Assembly: GCA_016806645.1 (NCBI GenBank)
Contig: JACSYO010000415.1
Location: forward strand, 6,383,001 to 6,447,000
Source: Ophiodon elongatus
Lineage: Eukaryota; Chordata; Actinopteri; Perciformes; Hexagrammidae
Reading direction: 5' to 3'
DNA: 64,000 nt
The notes under the pieces were generated by a model, which had not been told where the DNA came from, did not search any database, and saw only the letters and a list, made by a program, of their open reading frames with translations. The translations under genes were made by a program, and so were the position numbers. Below are positions 34,385-49,100 of this stretch, piece after piece (positions within the stretch are counted from its first letter, which is position 1; each line of letters begins with the position of its first letter).

Positions 34385-36825
34385 TGTAATGTTCTTTAAA
34401 CCTGAAACAAAGAAAGGAGAGCAACATTTAAACAAAAAAAAAAAGGCAACAAATGCCAACAAATTCAAATGAGATGAGGAAAAGAACAAAGGGATGAGAC
34501 AAAAGAGGAGGGGAAGAAAAGGGGAGAGAGTCTTGAGGAATGATTCAGTCACCTTTTTCCGGCCCAGCAGTTGGATGTCAGTATAGACTTTCACTGCCAA
34601 TGTTTACGCTGTAAATACTTCGGCTTGTACCAGCGATGAAGCTGAGCTCAAACAAAACACGGTGTGCAAGTGGGAGCAAGTGGAAAAAAAGAGAGAGCGA
34701 GAGAGAGAGAGACTATAGAGGCAGCACAAAATCCCTATTAACTTTTTTATTGCCGTGTGATGAAAGTGTGGCTGATGCGGAGGGAGGGAACAAGCGAGGG
34801 AGCTGTCACTTTGCTTTCTCTCGGTAACTACCAGGATTCTTTCCTGTGACTGTCGACCGCTCAGAATCTGCAACATGAAGATCAAAAGCACGAATGCAAA
34901 CTGAACAACTTCTCCCATGACTGAGTGGGCAAACGGTAGTGTATGCGTGCATGTGAGGCCCACACACATCATACACACCGGTAAATATTCATGAGCCAAG
35001 AATGTATCTGCGAGTAAAGCGTGGACCACCGACAGATACAGAAACCCCATGAAGCGCTAGCGAGTGTTTGCGTGTGTCAAAGGCACAGACACTCGAAGCT
35101 GTTTGAACATGACTCCCTAAAAAGAGGCTTCCTGTCAGCATAAAGACGCACCTACAGTAACATATACACATACAGAAAGTGTACCGTCAAAGTACATGGT
35201 TCTCACCGCGCGATAGGCCCCTCGATCATGACTGAGCACACAACAAAGTGACAGAATAATATTGTGAGAGCATTATGGCAACAATATCAGGTTGCCAAAA
35301 CATTACAGCATGGCTGGAGGAAAGCCCAGTGATAAGTGATACAGCCCTCTGGCACGGTGCGCTGCTGGCTATTCATTCCCACCACCCAGTAATAATAATA
35401 ATCTATAGATATATTAATCAATCAAACCGCAAACTAGCCCTGTGCTGCCTGTCTTACACACCAACACACATGCCAAAAAAAGTCCAACTACGCAAGTGCA
35501 CAAACATAATTTACACAAAGCACATAGGAGACATGCGAACACACTAAAACACAGGGTGACACAGAAAAAGGGAACAAAGACTAAAAGCCAAATCACACAA
35601 GATCCATCATCAAAGAAAACATTAGTCCCAGACTCTCATGTTTCCTCTGTCTCAGCCCTTTGCGAGACAAAAGCTCTTAATGAGTCGGGGTGAGAAAGTC
35701 AAGACCCAACAGACTTCACCTGCTCACAGTATTCATATTTAACCCAGTGACAGGCTTTTTGCTAACACAACACCACTTCCCCAAACTGGAGAGACACTCT
35801 CAGCACCCGTCGATGACCTTGAGACGTAAATTAGAAAGTGTAAATGCTCGACAGCCGTGCAGCCATGTGTGTACACTGGCTTGCATCACTGGGCAGCCAT
35901 ATCTTTCTATCTAATGACTGAATGGATACATTTTTAGTATGTGATGTCTCATGTTATAGGATCCATCAGGGGGTTATGGCAAAATATCAGAATAAGCAGC
36001 TGTGGTTGGCCTGTGTAATGTACAGCAGGATGCTGAGTCAACAGTTTTACCTTACATTTCAGTGCATTTGACACACCATTCTTCAGGTAACCACAACCTC
36101 AAGATTAGATCAACAAAGTAAAGAGCTGAAAACGAGCACTGTGACCTTAATGTTATCTGCAGTGCTAGTAGGTATGTGCTGCATTTGCTTGCCAGGTAAG
36201 AGAACGAGACGGGGCATGACTCACAAAGCCGGGAGGCCAGTGCTATGACGTCCAATGTCAACTTTAATTTCCAAAGCAAATCAGGCAGCTGTTTATCGCC
36301 CTACCCGATTTCATATGTATTATCCACATCTCCATGTACTAAAAGGCCGCAGAAAACAGGTCATGAAACATCTCAAACGCAGATGTCTAACTAGCCAACG
36401 TTCCTGTACCTGAGATGGATCACTCAGGGTGTCCCTGGTTGCATTATTTCCTTCATGACAAGTGTTTTTAGGGTCTCCAGAGGGATGTTTGAGCAAGAAT
36501 AACTAGTTTGCCAGCAATCTGGTTCATATTAAGTAAAAGGAGAACTCACTAAAGCACAGATGGGAACGTTACGCTCAATTGCAAAGATTCCAAACCCTGA
36601 TACATAAATATGTAATCCTTTAGAAGGCATACGAAGGGCTTGTATTTCAGAGAGATTTAACTTTGAGTATCAGTGTTTGAGTAGCCAATGCAGAGCCTGA
36701 CATGAACTCCTGATGGAACAGGCTCTCACAGAGAGGGGCATGATGTCAGTGCACTGACCCCCCGGACGATGGACTAAGATGTGACTGCATAGAGTAATGG
36801 CTGACCCAAAACCCATAATGCCAAA

Positions 36826-36904
36826 GAGAAGAGGAGAGAAGAGGAGAGGAGAGGAGAGGAGAGGAGAGGAGAGGAGAGGAGAGGAGAGGAGAGGAGAGGA
36901 GAGA
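36826..36904. repeat. (GAGGA)n pentanucleotide repeat
   Basis: About 14 near-perfect GAGGA units forming a purine-only strand of roughly 75 bp. The reading frames across it (Arg/Gly/Glu or Ser/Pro/Leu repeats) are artefacts of the repeat. Confidence 0.95.
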
Positions 36905-39448
36905 ATGATCTGGGTCACAATGAACTTCAGTCCAGAGGCCAGTTCTCACAGGGCTTTGTATCTGACTGCTACTGTATATGCCAACTTCCCAGCAGAGGTC
37001 CATCTCCTTCATGTCCAGAACCCAGTGACTAACAACCCTGCTCTGGGTTAATATTGTTCCCAAATACCAGAGCTGGGACTGAATTCCGCCCCCTGGAAAG
37101 AAAATGTGGGCTTCAAGGAAATCCCCACTGCCTCCACACAAGACAATGGTCTAGAATTATTCTACTGAGTTTAATTATAGTGTTGCAGCACAAAGTGTGA
37201 ATCTCTATTTAATATAGGCAACAGTGCATTCCATTCTCAATAATGAATCGGAGGGAGTTCCTCTGAGAGACACACTAAAATGTGTATTATTTAATGCAGC
37301 TATATGGGTCAGTTTGAATGACTCAGCAGAAATGTTTTTATCTGGTTTTCTTAACCATTGCCAAGTCTGTAGTCTGCTGGATGAAAGGCCTTACATTTAC
37401 CTTCTGATTGGTCAGTCAATTAGTCTGTTTGTCAAAGCAAGTCTATCCAAAGCAGATGGATGAATTTGCTGCGGTTGTTTCTTTACGGACAATCTCTACG
37501 ATCTTAGGCCCACCACTAAGGCTTAATGAAAAACACACAAATTCTGCCTCTCAGAAACTATATCTTGTGATTTCTTTTCAAAGAGAAAAGCACGATCAAA
37601 ATTAATTGTGTGTCAATTAATGACTAATATTTTCTGATTATATATGGCATTTTCTTGGCAAGTGGCCATGGTATAAGCATGACAATACCTGCGTATTGGA
37701 TATTATCCCTTACTTGATGTTGTGGGATGGGATGAACCTTTTTTTTTTGCTAGCAGGCATTTAGACTTTTCATTTGTTTTCAGACATCCGACTATAAGAT
37801 AGCTAAAGAACGCCAAGGCTACGTTCTACTCATCACAGCCCTCCCTGACTGGCATACGGGGATGAAGTTCAGGGCCAATAGCGAGACACCACAGAGCAAC
37901 AGACCAGTGCTAGAAAGCAGGCTGTATACTGTTGCCGGGCAATTTAGTCATGGTTGGTCACCGAAGGGCCAGCAGATATACACTGTCCAGTCCGGTCCCA
38001 CAGGCAGGCCCGTTAATCCCCAGCCCAAACTTTGCTTACGCTCCGGTTGATTCCAAATGATCACTCCGCACAGCCTGCTGGGAACGAGCCTGCCAGTTCC
38101 TTCCCTCCTTTCCCCGCCATGCATAAGTAGAATCTGCTTGTAAAATACCTGTTTTACTAAGACTAGACAAATCAATTAACATCATGTTACATCAACAGAG
38201 GAGGGAGATCATCTTGACCGTGGCGGGCGGATGGCTGTATGCTGCACAAGCAAAATGACAACAATGTCAACTATAACATGTCTTCTTCTCTAATGTCTCT
38301 CAGTACCTTCAAGTTCTTCTTTACACTAGAAGAGAAGAAGATTGCACTATGGTGTATAGGCTAAATAGAGAAAATGTATTGTGAAACGCAATTCATTAAT
38401 CACACTGAAAATGTTCACAAGGGTTGGAATGCCATGTAAAAGTCTCTAAATGTTTAGTTAAAAGGTCTGCATGCATCTATTGTGGATAAGCTTGTGTGTC
38501 ATATAATTGATGTATTATTGTTATACTGTAATATTGCATCAGGCAACAGCTCAATTTACAGGTCAACAGAAAAATACAAAATCTAACTCTAGGTTCACAA
38601 TAAGCACAGACTATTTCCAGAACACACAACATTTTGGGTTTCCTTATATTTAGTGCTACAATGAAATTAAGTTCTACTTGAAGCTAAATGATGAGGATTT
38701 TCCACGAGTCAATACAGTTAATGTTAATGGAGCAGCTGTTGTTTTTGTCACTTGTTGACATCATGTCAATAAGGGACAACAGCTAACTCGTTTTTTTCCT
38801 TTTCTTACAACAACAACAACACACATTGTGGCTATGATATTGCAGGGGCCAATGTGAGAATGACATATCTTTGACACAAAAAAGTCACATAGCGGAAGTG
38901 GTGCAACTGTATCCACCCTGATAAGACAACATGACTCAGTCTGGCAACGATGCATGACAAATTTTCAAACGGTTTGGATTATTGCCAAATGGGCAACTGC
39001 ACTAGAATGAGGTCTGCAAGTAATACAGTTAGTCGGAAACCATTTCATGACCATGGCAACTACTCTATTTGTTATACCTGTGTTTATAGGTCCATTGTGA
39101 CTAGTGTGCTTTTATGTCCAACTGGATGCTTTAACAAGTGTGGATGTTAATGTGCATAGTAATCAAGTCTGATTTACTTTAAGAAAGTGGCAGCTACGAA
39201 GCCACTCAGTCCCCTGATCTGATCTGGTTAACTGTTTGATCTTTTGGCAGTAAACAGAGAAAGGAGTGTGTTGATGATTCCTTTTCATACAAGTCCTAGA
39301 GGGAGTGATGAAGGAACGGAGGAGAAATCAAACACAACAGTGATACAAGAGACAAGAGCGACAGAGAAAGAGAAAAAAAGAAGAAGGTTACAATTTAGAA
39401 GCAAATGAATGCCGGAGCAGGAGTCTTGAATTAAATTAGAGGAAAACT

Positions 39449-40425
39449 AATAATAATAATAATTCATATAGCACATTTCATACAGACTATGTAACTCAAA
39501 GTGTACATTTTAATAAATAAATAAAAACAGAAAACCTTCCTTTTACATTTTAAACGAATAAAAACTGGAAAACATTTTACATTTAAAATTACAAATAAAT
39601 AAATAAGAAAAAAATGTATAGACATAAGTGTTTAAATACATAAAAAGTTGTTTGAAAGACAGATGTGAGATTCTGTCGAACGCACATAAAGTGCTGTTGA
39701 AAAAGAAAGGCTTGGCAAAATAGATATGTTTTTAAATGATGCTTGAAAATGTCAACAGGGGTTGCCTCTCTAATGTTTTGGGGTAGGCAGTTCCACAGTT
39801 TGGGAGCCTATGTGAAAAAAGCTGCATCTCCAATTTTCTTTTTCGAGGGGTTTCGAGGAACTAGAAACCCTGCAGTGGAGGATCTGAGGGTTCGTGGAGG
39901 AACATAAAGCAACAGGGAGTCTGTGATGTAGGCCGGTCCTAAGCCATTTAGAGCTTTGTAGACAAGTAAAAGGGCTTTGAAATCAATACTGGAGGCTATA
40001 GGCAGCCAGTGCAGCATAGCTCAGACTGGAGTGATGTGTTATCTCCTTTTTGTTCTTGTTAGCAGTCTAGCAGCAGAGTTTTGGAGAAGTTGCAGTCTCT
40101 CAATAGATTTTTTTAGGAAGACCAGTAAAGAGTGCACTGCAGTAGTCTAGTCTACTTGAGATGAAGGCGTGCATTAAGTTTTCTGCATTGCTGAGTCAAT
40201 AGAGGTCGTACTTTCGCAATGTGTCTCAGATGGATGAAGGCCACTTTGGTAACTTTATTAATATGGGGCACACAACTTAATTCCGAGTCCAAGATAATAT
40301 CCAGACTTGTTACTTGTGGTTTGATTAGGAGAGTTAGACGACCAAGTTTCTCCAGTAAAATATGCCTCTTGGGTTTTGGGGCCAACTAATATCATTTCTA
40401 TCTAAAAAAAAGTGAGACGGCTGCG
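39449..40425 (-). mobile_element. 5'-truncated L2/CR1-like LINE remnant
   Basis: The minus strand encodes the C-terminal end of a LINE reverse transcriptase: blocks resembling MILVGPKTQ, LDYCSALFTGLPKK, ERLQLLQNSAARLL, LHWLPIASSIDFKALLLVYK and ALNGLGPAYITDSL. Frameshifts and stops separate the blocks, so it is dead. The 3' side is AT-rich and ends in GTGCTATATGAATTATTATT (39449-39470), the familiar fish LINE tail with an ATT microsatellite. The L2/CR1 group is inferred from these motifs. Confidence 0.75.
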
Positions 40426-43400
40426 TTTGGATAAACACATACCACCACATCACCTTCTGTTTGGTGCCTGGACATCTTCTAGAGACAGTAACGCTCATTG
40501 GCTGGCTTTGAGATGTAGAAAAAGTACAACACTGGACACTTGAGTATATCATTTGAGGGCCTGGTTGAGCATATCAAAAATAAAGTACAATGTCAAAAAC
40601 ACACTTCAGAATAATTCATTTGTGTTTTAGTCCAGTGGCCACTTGAAAGGAGCCTGATGGAGAAATCGTCTGATGTTATTTATTCCAGCGCCTCATGACC
40701 GTGGAAGACTTTTCCATTTGGTGACTAATGCAAAAAGGCAATGGCATGGATTGCACAAGACTTTTTAAATGGTCCAGAATGTGTGTTTATGACACAATGT
40801 CAGAGGGATTACAGTCATGTTGTTCTTCAAGGAACAGGAAACTGAGGTCAGGTCCTCTAGGAGAAGCTTCCAGATCCACATTATGTGTGAAACTAGGCAC
40901 TGCACAAGCTAAATCACATCAACATGGCTAAATGTGTGCATGGACAACTAGTCACATCCATCCGGGGTCAATAAATAAACAATCAAACAACACATGGACA
41001 TTGAATTATTATATTATATTCTTTATATATTAGTCAAATGTTTGGTGTGCATCAGATAAATGAAGACCAGCAATCGAAAAACGACAAAGCGGCAATAAAT
41101 CTTATCACAGGAAGTGGAAGAAATTGCTCATGAAGGAGAGATAATGCTCATTCATAAACAGATGCCCTTATTTAAACAAGCTTACGAGTACTGGTTATGG
41201 ACATACAAAAAAATATATATATATTTTGCTTACTTATAGGTCATAAGAAATGTAAGTTTAATAAAGCACCATGCTGTTCAGTGTAGTCGTGACACTGATT
41301 CCAAGCCAGAAAAAGAAAACGGCAATCATCACCGTGACATTTACGGCTTTGAGCAATGTGCGGTCATCATTTATACGATGGGGTCGGCACTCAGCGGATG
41401 TTCAGATGAAGTTGGAAAACAACCAGTGGCTCTACTATGAGTGTTGTCATTTTTGTGATCTTTCTGTCTTTCATGAGAGGAGAACCTTGGCCACCCACAT
41501 TCTCAGGACACTACCATGAGCCTGTGAGCACGAAGCTACGGAGAACAGCTTCATTTACTGACTTTTCTTTTCTTTTCTTTTTTAACATCAAGGAACAAGC
41601 TGTGGCAGGGCAGAGTGGAGTAAGAGTGGGGGTTGGTCCGGAGGCACCTGAGACCGCTTCTGTGTGGGAAACTGGGTCAGACTTGAAGATACGGTACAGG
41701 CTGCAGGACCAGACACTGGAACGCTAACCTGTTATTGTCCCTGAGCGTTTAAACACCGCTTGGTGTGGAGTGTGACAGAGCAGAGGGCTCAAATGAAAGC
41801 CAACATCGTAAACATAAAGGAGGAAAATGACTACCTGCAGCATGAAATGTCATCGTGGCCTTTGTAATTTGTCCCTCCTTGGCAGCTTTTAATGACCATG
41901 CTCGTGTGGGGATACGACTTGATGTCTTCTAATATTAGTCTTGATTCTGTTGTGCAGTACACACTGCAGCATTAGAGCAAAGCTGCAAGTAAACTGTACG
42001 TCAAACCTTCTGGACTCAATTATTAAAAGGATTTAATGTGGTGATTTAAATGTGTACAAGAAGATAAACAAAAGCACAGCACAAGCCTGCGCTGACGTAT
42101 GTTTGGTTATACTTAAAACATACATTTGTCATAATCTGACAGTTACTTGGCACACAGGAACTTGAGGACGTGCTAGCAAGGAGGCCTCCATGTGCAAATG
42201 GATGTCAACGCTTTCTGAAGGAGAGAGCAGCTGAAAATGCAATTGTCACAACTCATCGGTCCCCTTCCACAGGCCTGTCTCAATCCCAATGTTCCACAAT
42301 ACGCCACCAACACCAAACAATAACATCGCAATTATTTTAAATCATACAGTACTGTTCCAACCACCATGAGGGAAAGTTTGGAACTCAGGAATGAATCTGA
42401 ATTTATTTTTGTATCACCGTGTCTCTGGATGACCAGGAGACTGCATTTTTGGCCTACATTTGTCTTCCTTTGAAGAAAAAATGCTGCCATACATTAGTGC
42501 TTCACATCTGGTTTGCATTGGGGAAACTATGCAGTCAACTCCTGTGTGCCAGGGGAGGTTTTGGAGAGTCACTGCCTGGAGAATGCAAGAAAGGTTGTCT
42601 CTCTCTTTCTCTCTCTCGCACTCGCTCTGTGCTGGTATTTGTAGGTAAATGTTTAGATGGCATAGGGAAAACTGGAGCGAGAGTGAGAAAAGAGAAAGCA
42701 AATCTTTAAAGCAAGCAAGAAAAAATAATCTTGACAGTCTGCTAGCTGATCTTTGGATACACTCTGAGGCGGTAAATAGTGTGGTGAGAGGAGAGGAAGG
42801 TAAGGAATGCAGACACAATGGAGTTAAAGAGAGTGTGTGATGAACATCCAATAGACAACAAAAAGCTGTTGCCTGCTGAACAGAACTGCACCGCCACAGA
42901 TAAGATAAGAATACTGTATATAAGGAAAACTGAGAAAGGTGCTGAAAGATCTCAGTGTAGGTTGCATTTTTAGTTTTAGTTTTGAGAATAAATAAGTTGA
43001 GTAGGGTTGTTCTAAGGCCTCTGTATGAGAGGACGAGTATATTATTTGTCTTTGAACAAACATGGCCAATAATCCCAGGGACCCCTTTACTCCAAAGTTT
43101 CCCAGGGCAGATTTGTGCCCAAAAATGGACATCTTAGTCACTATCCTAATATCTTCACATCCTCCCTGTCATCCGTTAGCCTGTGATCCAAGGGGTAGGG
43201 CATCCTTTTGAAATCCGAAGCCTCCACTTTTCAGTGGAGACCCATCTCCGTTTTGACACCTGCTTTGTTTTGCAGTGGACTGTGGAGCTGTTTAAATAAA
43301 TGCATTCAATTTTAAAGCACTCTGGCCGACACACATACTGCACTTAACATGTGTAATACAGCCCAGTCTCCATTCATATCGGAGTAGAATGAGAAGTATG

Positions 43401-44078
43401 GATAGTGAGGTCAGGGTACTTTCACTTCAGTTACTGGTTTGCAAGCCCCTGGAGAGGATGTCGTTTTCACAAGACCAACCTCCAGAGGGGGAACAGAAAG
43501 AGCCCTTCTGATGCAATATCTTCAGCGCCAAAACAGAAATATCAACTCTTGTATGTGTCTTTGTGCCTTCAGAGGCCAGGCCGACACAGCAAATATCTTG
43601 CACGATGCTACAATGGAAAATTACCTCTGTGCCGCTCCTATAAATAAAACAAACTGCTTTCAACTGTCAGAGCCAAGAGATGTAGAGGCCAATCTGGCCT
43701 CCTTTGATTTACACAGGCCCTAATATGGATTTGAGGCACGTGCCTTTGAGTTGTTGCCATGGAGTTTTGGACCATGAAATCTGATCTTGGAGGAATGAGG
43801 ATGCTTTGACTTTGTCGTTTGTGCTTTTTATATGATAGAAAATCGTTCAGGGACATTTCTCTTTTTCTTGTATTTGAGCTATGGCTATATCATTATTGTT
43901 GAACTTTGGGAGAAGTGCATGTTATACAGCTTTGTGGCCTTGACATAAGCTCAAACAATACAGTTTTATCAGTTGTTTTTTTGCTTTGTCTGAGGAAAAT
44001 GAGGAATTTCACCCTCATCTCATGGTAATGATTTAGATCACAAAAACTGAAATAAAGAAACAGAACCCAAGGAGATTC

Positions 44079-44081
<3 letters not shown>

Positions 44082-44162
<81 letters not shown>
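44082..44162. repeat. (TA)n microsatellite, about 80 bp
   Basis: Pure alternating TA run of about 40 units. Confidence 0.97.
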
Positions 44163-44168
<6 letters not shown>

Positions 44169-44249
44169 GAGCAAAGTATATCAGGCTGTTCTGATACAAT
44201 GTTATGAAAAGTGGAGCACTATTATTTGTATACAACCCACTTACTCTTG

Positions 44250-44480
44250 AGTCAGCACAGGGGACGCAGTATAAAGAGCGAAGTCAGCATCGGGAGGAGA
44301 CTGGGGTGGACGGGTGGATCCAGAAACACCAGACTCTCGCCCAGGAGAGGAGCTCTTTGTGTCCTCAGCAAAGTCAACGTCGACTTGTTTGTCACGTAAC
44401 TTCCAAACCACGATCTTTTCCTGAACCTAACCAAGTAGTGCACCGCAGGGGCTCGTGCAGGTGCGCTGATCACTCAGGTT
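44250..44480 (-). repeat. dispersed fish repeat, copy 2
   Basis: On the minus strand ACTTGGTTAGGTTCAGGAAA, then GATCGTGGTTTGGAAGTTAC and a CTCCTGGGCGAGAGTCTGGT block. These parallel the copy near 22.7 kb and the fragment near 57.4 kb. Confidence 0.45.
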
Positions 44481-46044
44481 GCTGGACATTCATAGGAAGA
44501 CTAACAAAAAAACTTTTCCTAAGATATCATAAAAAAAGTTGTATGAGGATACATTGCAGTAGTGGAAGACAGAAAAATACCCCACAATAGTCTGACTCTT
44601 TACTTCAGCTGATACCTCTTTGACTGCAAATGCAATTAATTCTGGTTACAATTAATTTTACAATAAACTTAGAATGCAGTTGTATAGTATGTCTGTATAC
44701 TTTAAAATCCACTAGTTAAAAGGTAAAAAAAAAAGCCCAGTAAGCATGACGACAATGGCTGCATCATCATTTGTGACGTAAACGTGACAACTGCTGTTTC
44801 CGCACTACCTTTGTGGCTAACCCACAGGGACTGAGGACCAAGGCTAACTGCAAACCAAAAGACATAAAATGGCTCCGGCAGACTGGTCATTCCCAGGTGG
44901 TCTCCTAATGTTGCTGAGTCAGCACTACCAGCCAGGACATCAAGGAGCTGGGATAAGGTTTCACAGGCCGCACGCTCAGCAATCTACGCATGCCACACAC
45001 AACTGTGCAGAGCACACCCACAACTGCTAGCAATTATTTATAACTCATTCAGACTTGCGGCTCGTGGCTGCAGTGATGGCACCTGACCCTGAGGTTAATG
45101 CCCCGGACAAGACTGGTATTTGTTAAAGCATACATCCCAACATCCCCAGACATGAATATTCACCATGTTGTTATAAGCAGGTGAACGTTTCCAATCATTG
45201 TATGCCTTTCATGGGTATTGTACAATATAAGCAGTAAGAACGATCTACATTCATGATAGCTGCACGAATCATCTCCGACAACAGACCAAAATTCTCACCT
45301 CTCTTCCAGTCTGAGTCTGTAACCCTGAGAAGATGGGTTCATATGAAGAAAAAAAAAGTATTACGTTTTCTTAGAAAATCAAGGGGTGCCTGCCAAATGT
45401 GAAAAAGACTGGGATGACTATCCAAGAAGTCATTTCCAGTATATACCGCCATTTTTTCCCTTCTCAGACACATTTCCATGGCAACGTGCAAACAGTGCCC
45501 TCATTCCCCTGGACCATAAACCTCTTGGCAGTGAACGCTCAGCTCTTGTTTCATGCTGCGCAGCGCTCACTGAGGGTACAACCCAACATTTCATTGTGGC
45601 AATGTGAAAATGTATGCGTTGTGCTATAAAATATATTGAACCCACCAGGGAACTCAGATATCAGATATTAATACACCCCAAAGTTAGATCACTCTATTTC
45701 TACAGTGGGACCTGTAACAGAGATGTAGAAAATCAGGTCAAACCTACCTAAAACAAATTAGACAGTTCACCAGTACATACAGTTAAATGTATACTATTAT
45801 ATGGGTATTTCAAATCACCACACAGTAAAATCCCCCAGCATAAAACCATAGATCTAAAGATAGACGTGATAATGTGAGTTGACCTCTGAAACATCTCTGT
45901 GCACCATTTTCCTGTCATAAAAACACAATGTCTTCTTCCTTTACTCTGGTATGTGCTGTGAGAACCAAATGCGGGTTCATTTCCTACTGGGCAAAAAAAA
46001 CTTTTACCAGTGTCGGGGTCGATAACAATGAGGATGTCCAAGTC

Positions 46045-46183
<139 letters not shown>

Positions 46184-49100
46184 ACCCCAAACAGAGACAT
46201 CTCTGGGACTTCTCAGAAAGTCGGTCACACATATTTGCAAACACACAGTCACAATGAAAAAGCAGGCGTATTATGTCTGCAGACACTAACACAGTCCTGC
46301 AGAAGGACAAAGTCACAGGGACACAGACAAACCTGCAGCCATGTGTATGAGAAGTCACACACCTACAGTAGTATGCACACGCACATACGAACACGCAAAG
46401 CTGGGGGTAGATAGAGGGATCAAACGAAAAAATAAACACAGCAGCCAAACTGGGGGACAATGGGTGACTTGTGCAGGAAGAGCAGACACAGTGAGCAGCT
46501 GCATACACACACCCTCAGTTTGTTTAAGTCCCTTTGTGGGGACTTCCCCTCGAGTGTAATTACTGCTCATATTCACAATCCCCGGCTTTTCTGCTCACAT
46601 GAATGAAGCTGATAAGATCAAACAATTTGATGTATTTAGGAAATGAGTTTCAAACAAAGTGGGAAGATCTCGGTTATGACAATCCAAACACATCGAGTAG
46701 CTGATTAATTCAAACCAGACTGAGGCACTGGGACTGACTACTGCCAAGCCACCCGCCTTAGTCCTCAATCCTCACCAGCAGAACAGAAGATGGAAGCTCT
46801 ACTTATTCAAACAATGATGTCATCATTGGTGAGACTACTGGAGCGAGAGATTTAAATGGCAAAGAATGATAAAATCAGTTTCCATTCAGACTGTACTGCA
46901 GATACTATAAATTTCCCCTGATAATTCTGCATACTGAAGCAAAAAAAAAACTAGCTGGGCTCTGTAGGAACACATCTCTCTTGACCCAATTTTTATGATC
47001 CCAGAGAGGGGCCGCCTTCTTTTTCCTCTATGTCACTCTCGCTGTCTGCTTTGACCTCTAAATAGGTCACTGTGGAGGGAGTCACGCGTCCATTGGATGC
47101 CCTTGCAGCTCATTTTGGCTTGTTGGAAACCAAACACACTGATGAATTGCCACATAATCAGGAAGTGCATATGTGAGTGGTACGCTAGTGGAGGTTGGTG
47201 ACCTAAGGGTCATTTATCCCCCTCGCTGTACCACCAGGAGAAGGTCCCTGCTCTGAAATGCAGCAGGCAGGCTGTGTGGCTGGAATGAGCTCACTTCAAA
47301 GGTGTCCATAAATCATGCTGCCATGCATCCCAATACTGCCTCCACCCTCCACGTCCCCCAGACGCTCACCCACCTACCCTTTCTCTTTTTCTCTGCTGTC
47401 TTTCCAGCCTAGGTTCACCGAGACCTTGAGCCTTTGTGCGTTACCATTTCTTACTTGAGTGTTTGCATCCACCCACACCGCCAGGAGAGTTGCATTTGAT
47501 TGTGTGGTACTCGGGCGGTTAGCAGGTCATGTAGAAATCAATTGTAGCAGAAGAACAGTGGAGCGGTGGAGTGGTAGCGATAGATGTAAACATGTACTCG
47601 CCCAAAACCGATTAGCGCTGGTATCAAAAAGCAATACTCCCTTTGGTAGACAATGGGTCTCAGGGGATTTATCTGAGGTTCATTTAAGTCTCGAGAAGAG
47701 CAGCAAGTTCAGAAATCCTATAGCTAGTTTTCTCGACTTTGCCAGAACAAAGCTGCAATCCGTCAGGTCCTTATCTCCCAGTGTCACACACTGGGATCTC
47801 TTTATCATGCAGCCATGCAAAACACCATTCATCTTCCCCACCTAATTCATTATCAGTGATAAAATGCAAAGACCCAGCTGCAGTTGTTAAATGGAGAGGC
47901 GACGTGAGAACAGGTGCTTTGGTAAACACTGATAGCGTGGTTGAATTATGTTGCTTCCCAAGCAGACCTGTCTATCTCTTTAAAATCTAATAACCACAAC
48001 ACTCAGCCGACTCTTGTCCGACCTCATTCTGCCTTTATCCTGCCTCTCTTTCCTAAAGGAGTATTCTTGGCTAAGAGGGATGCGGAAAGACTGCTGAACA
48101 CAAAACAGACACAAACAAAGTGAGAGGCAGCTAGTTGAAGGCACAACGGCTCCGCGCCCTCTTCATCCATCAAGTGAAGTGTAAATGTATGTCACGCATC
48201 CTGTAAATTAACAGGGTGTATGTCTCTGCCTTGATTATTGGACTAGCAGAATCCAGTGGCACTGGTGGCTGAAGGTGAAAAGAAACATGGCTCTAACTTA
48301 CAAACAGTGTTGTGCAGACGCACTGTAATACTCCCCTGACAGATCACCACAAGCATAACATGGTGTGACCAATGATCATCATCATGCATGACATCTCATG
48401 ATGTGGGACACTTTTACTTCAGCAATTATTAAACCTTTAACAGTTTCCACCCACCAGTGTTAAAGAAGGCGTACAATAGGATGAGGGATTTCTTTTTTAA
48501 GGGGGGTTGAATGCTTCCACAGTGAAGTCATGGTGCTTGTGTCATTGGCCCTCTGCTATGCTTTGCTCACCGTCTGGCCCCCATTTTACCCATTGATCTA
48601 ATTTCCATTGCCAACATTGGATGTGGTTCTGTTTGAAGCTGAATGTTTAGGCCCATTAAAGCACTGACAGAATTGCAAACGTATGGTGGACCTCAAGAAA
48701 AGTAAAGAAGAAAACAACTTAGTGATGCTTGCCAGACTCTTGGAGTAAACAGAATGTACAGTTTTGAGCAGCGTTCAGTGAGGTGGGAAAACCTTCGCTC
48801 CTACTTACACCTGGTGTTAACGAGCTTCTTGCATCCTAGCTCTGAGCTGGTTTCAATTAATGTTAATGAATGGCATTGAAATGAAACAAAATGTGAATTC
48901 TCTTTCCCTCATGAGATGACTAATATGACCACTTATTTTGTATATAAATTGATTTTTAATGCCCAAGCGGCCTGTTTGAACTGCTTGTGCATATATTGTG
49001 GTTTGCATGTCACAGTTTATGCAAATGTGCGTAGCCTGTACAAATAGATTGGTGGAAGAGATGTGTTAGATTTGCTCTTCGCTGCTGCTAATGCGGTCAA

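Noticed and set aside
35190..35230. Minus-strand donor-like CGCG|GTGAGA in a small CpG patch, a possible fhl3 leader exon
   Set aside because: Weaker context than 50659: no TATA, CArG or open frame. Kept only as a fallback.
36746..37141. 131-residue minus-strand frame with SSPLL repeats
   Set aside because: Read-through of the GAGGA repeat.
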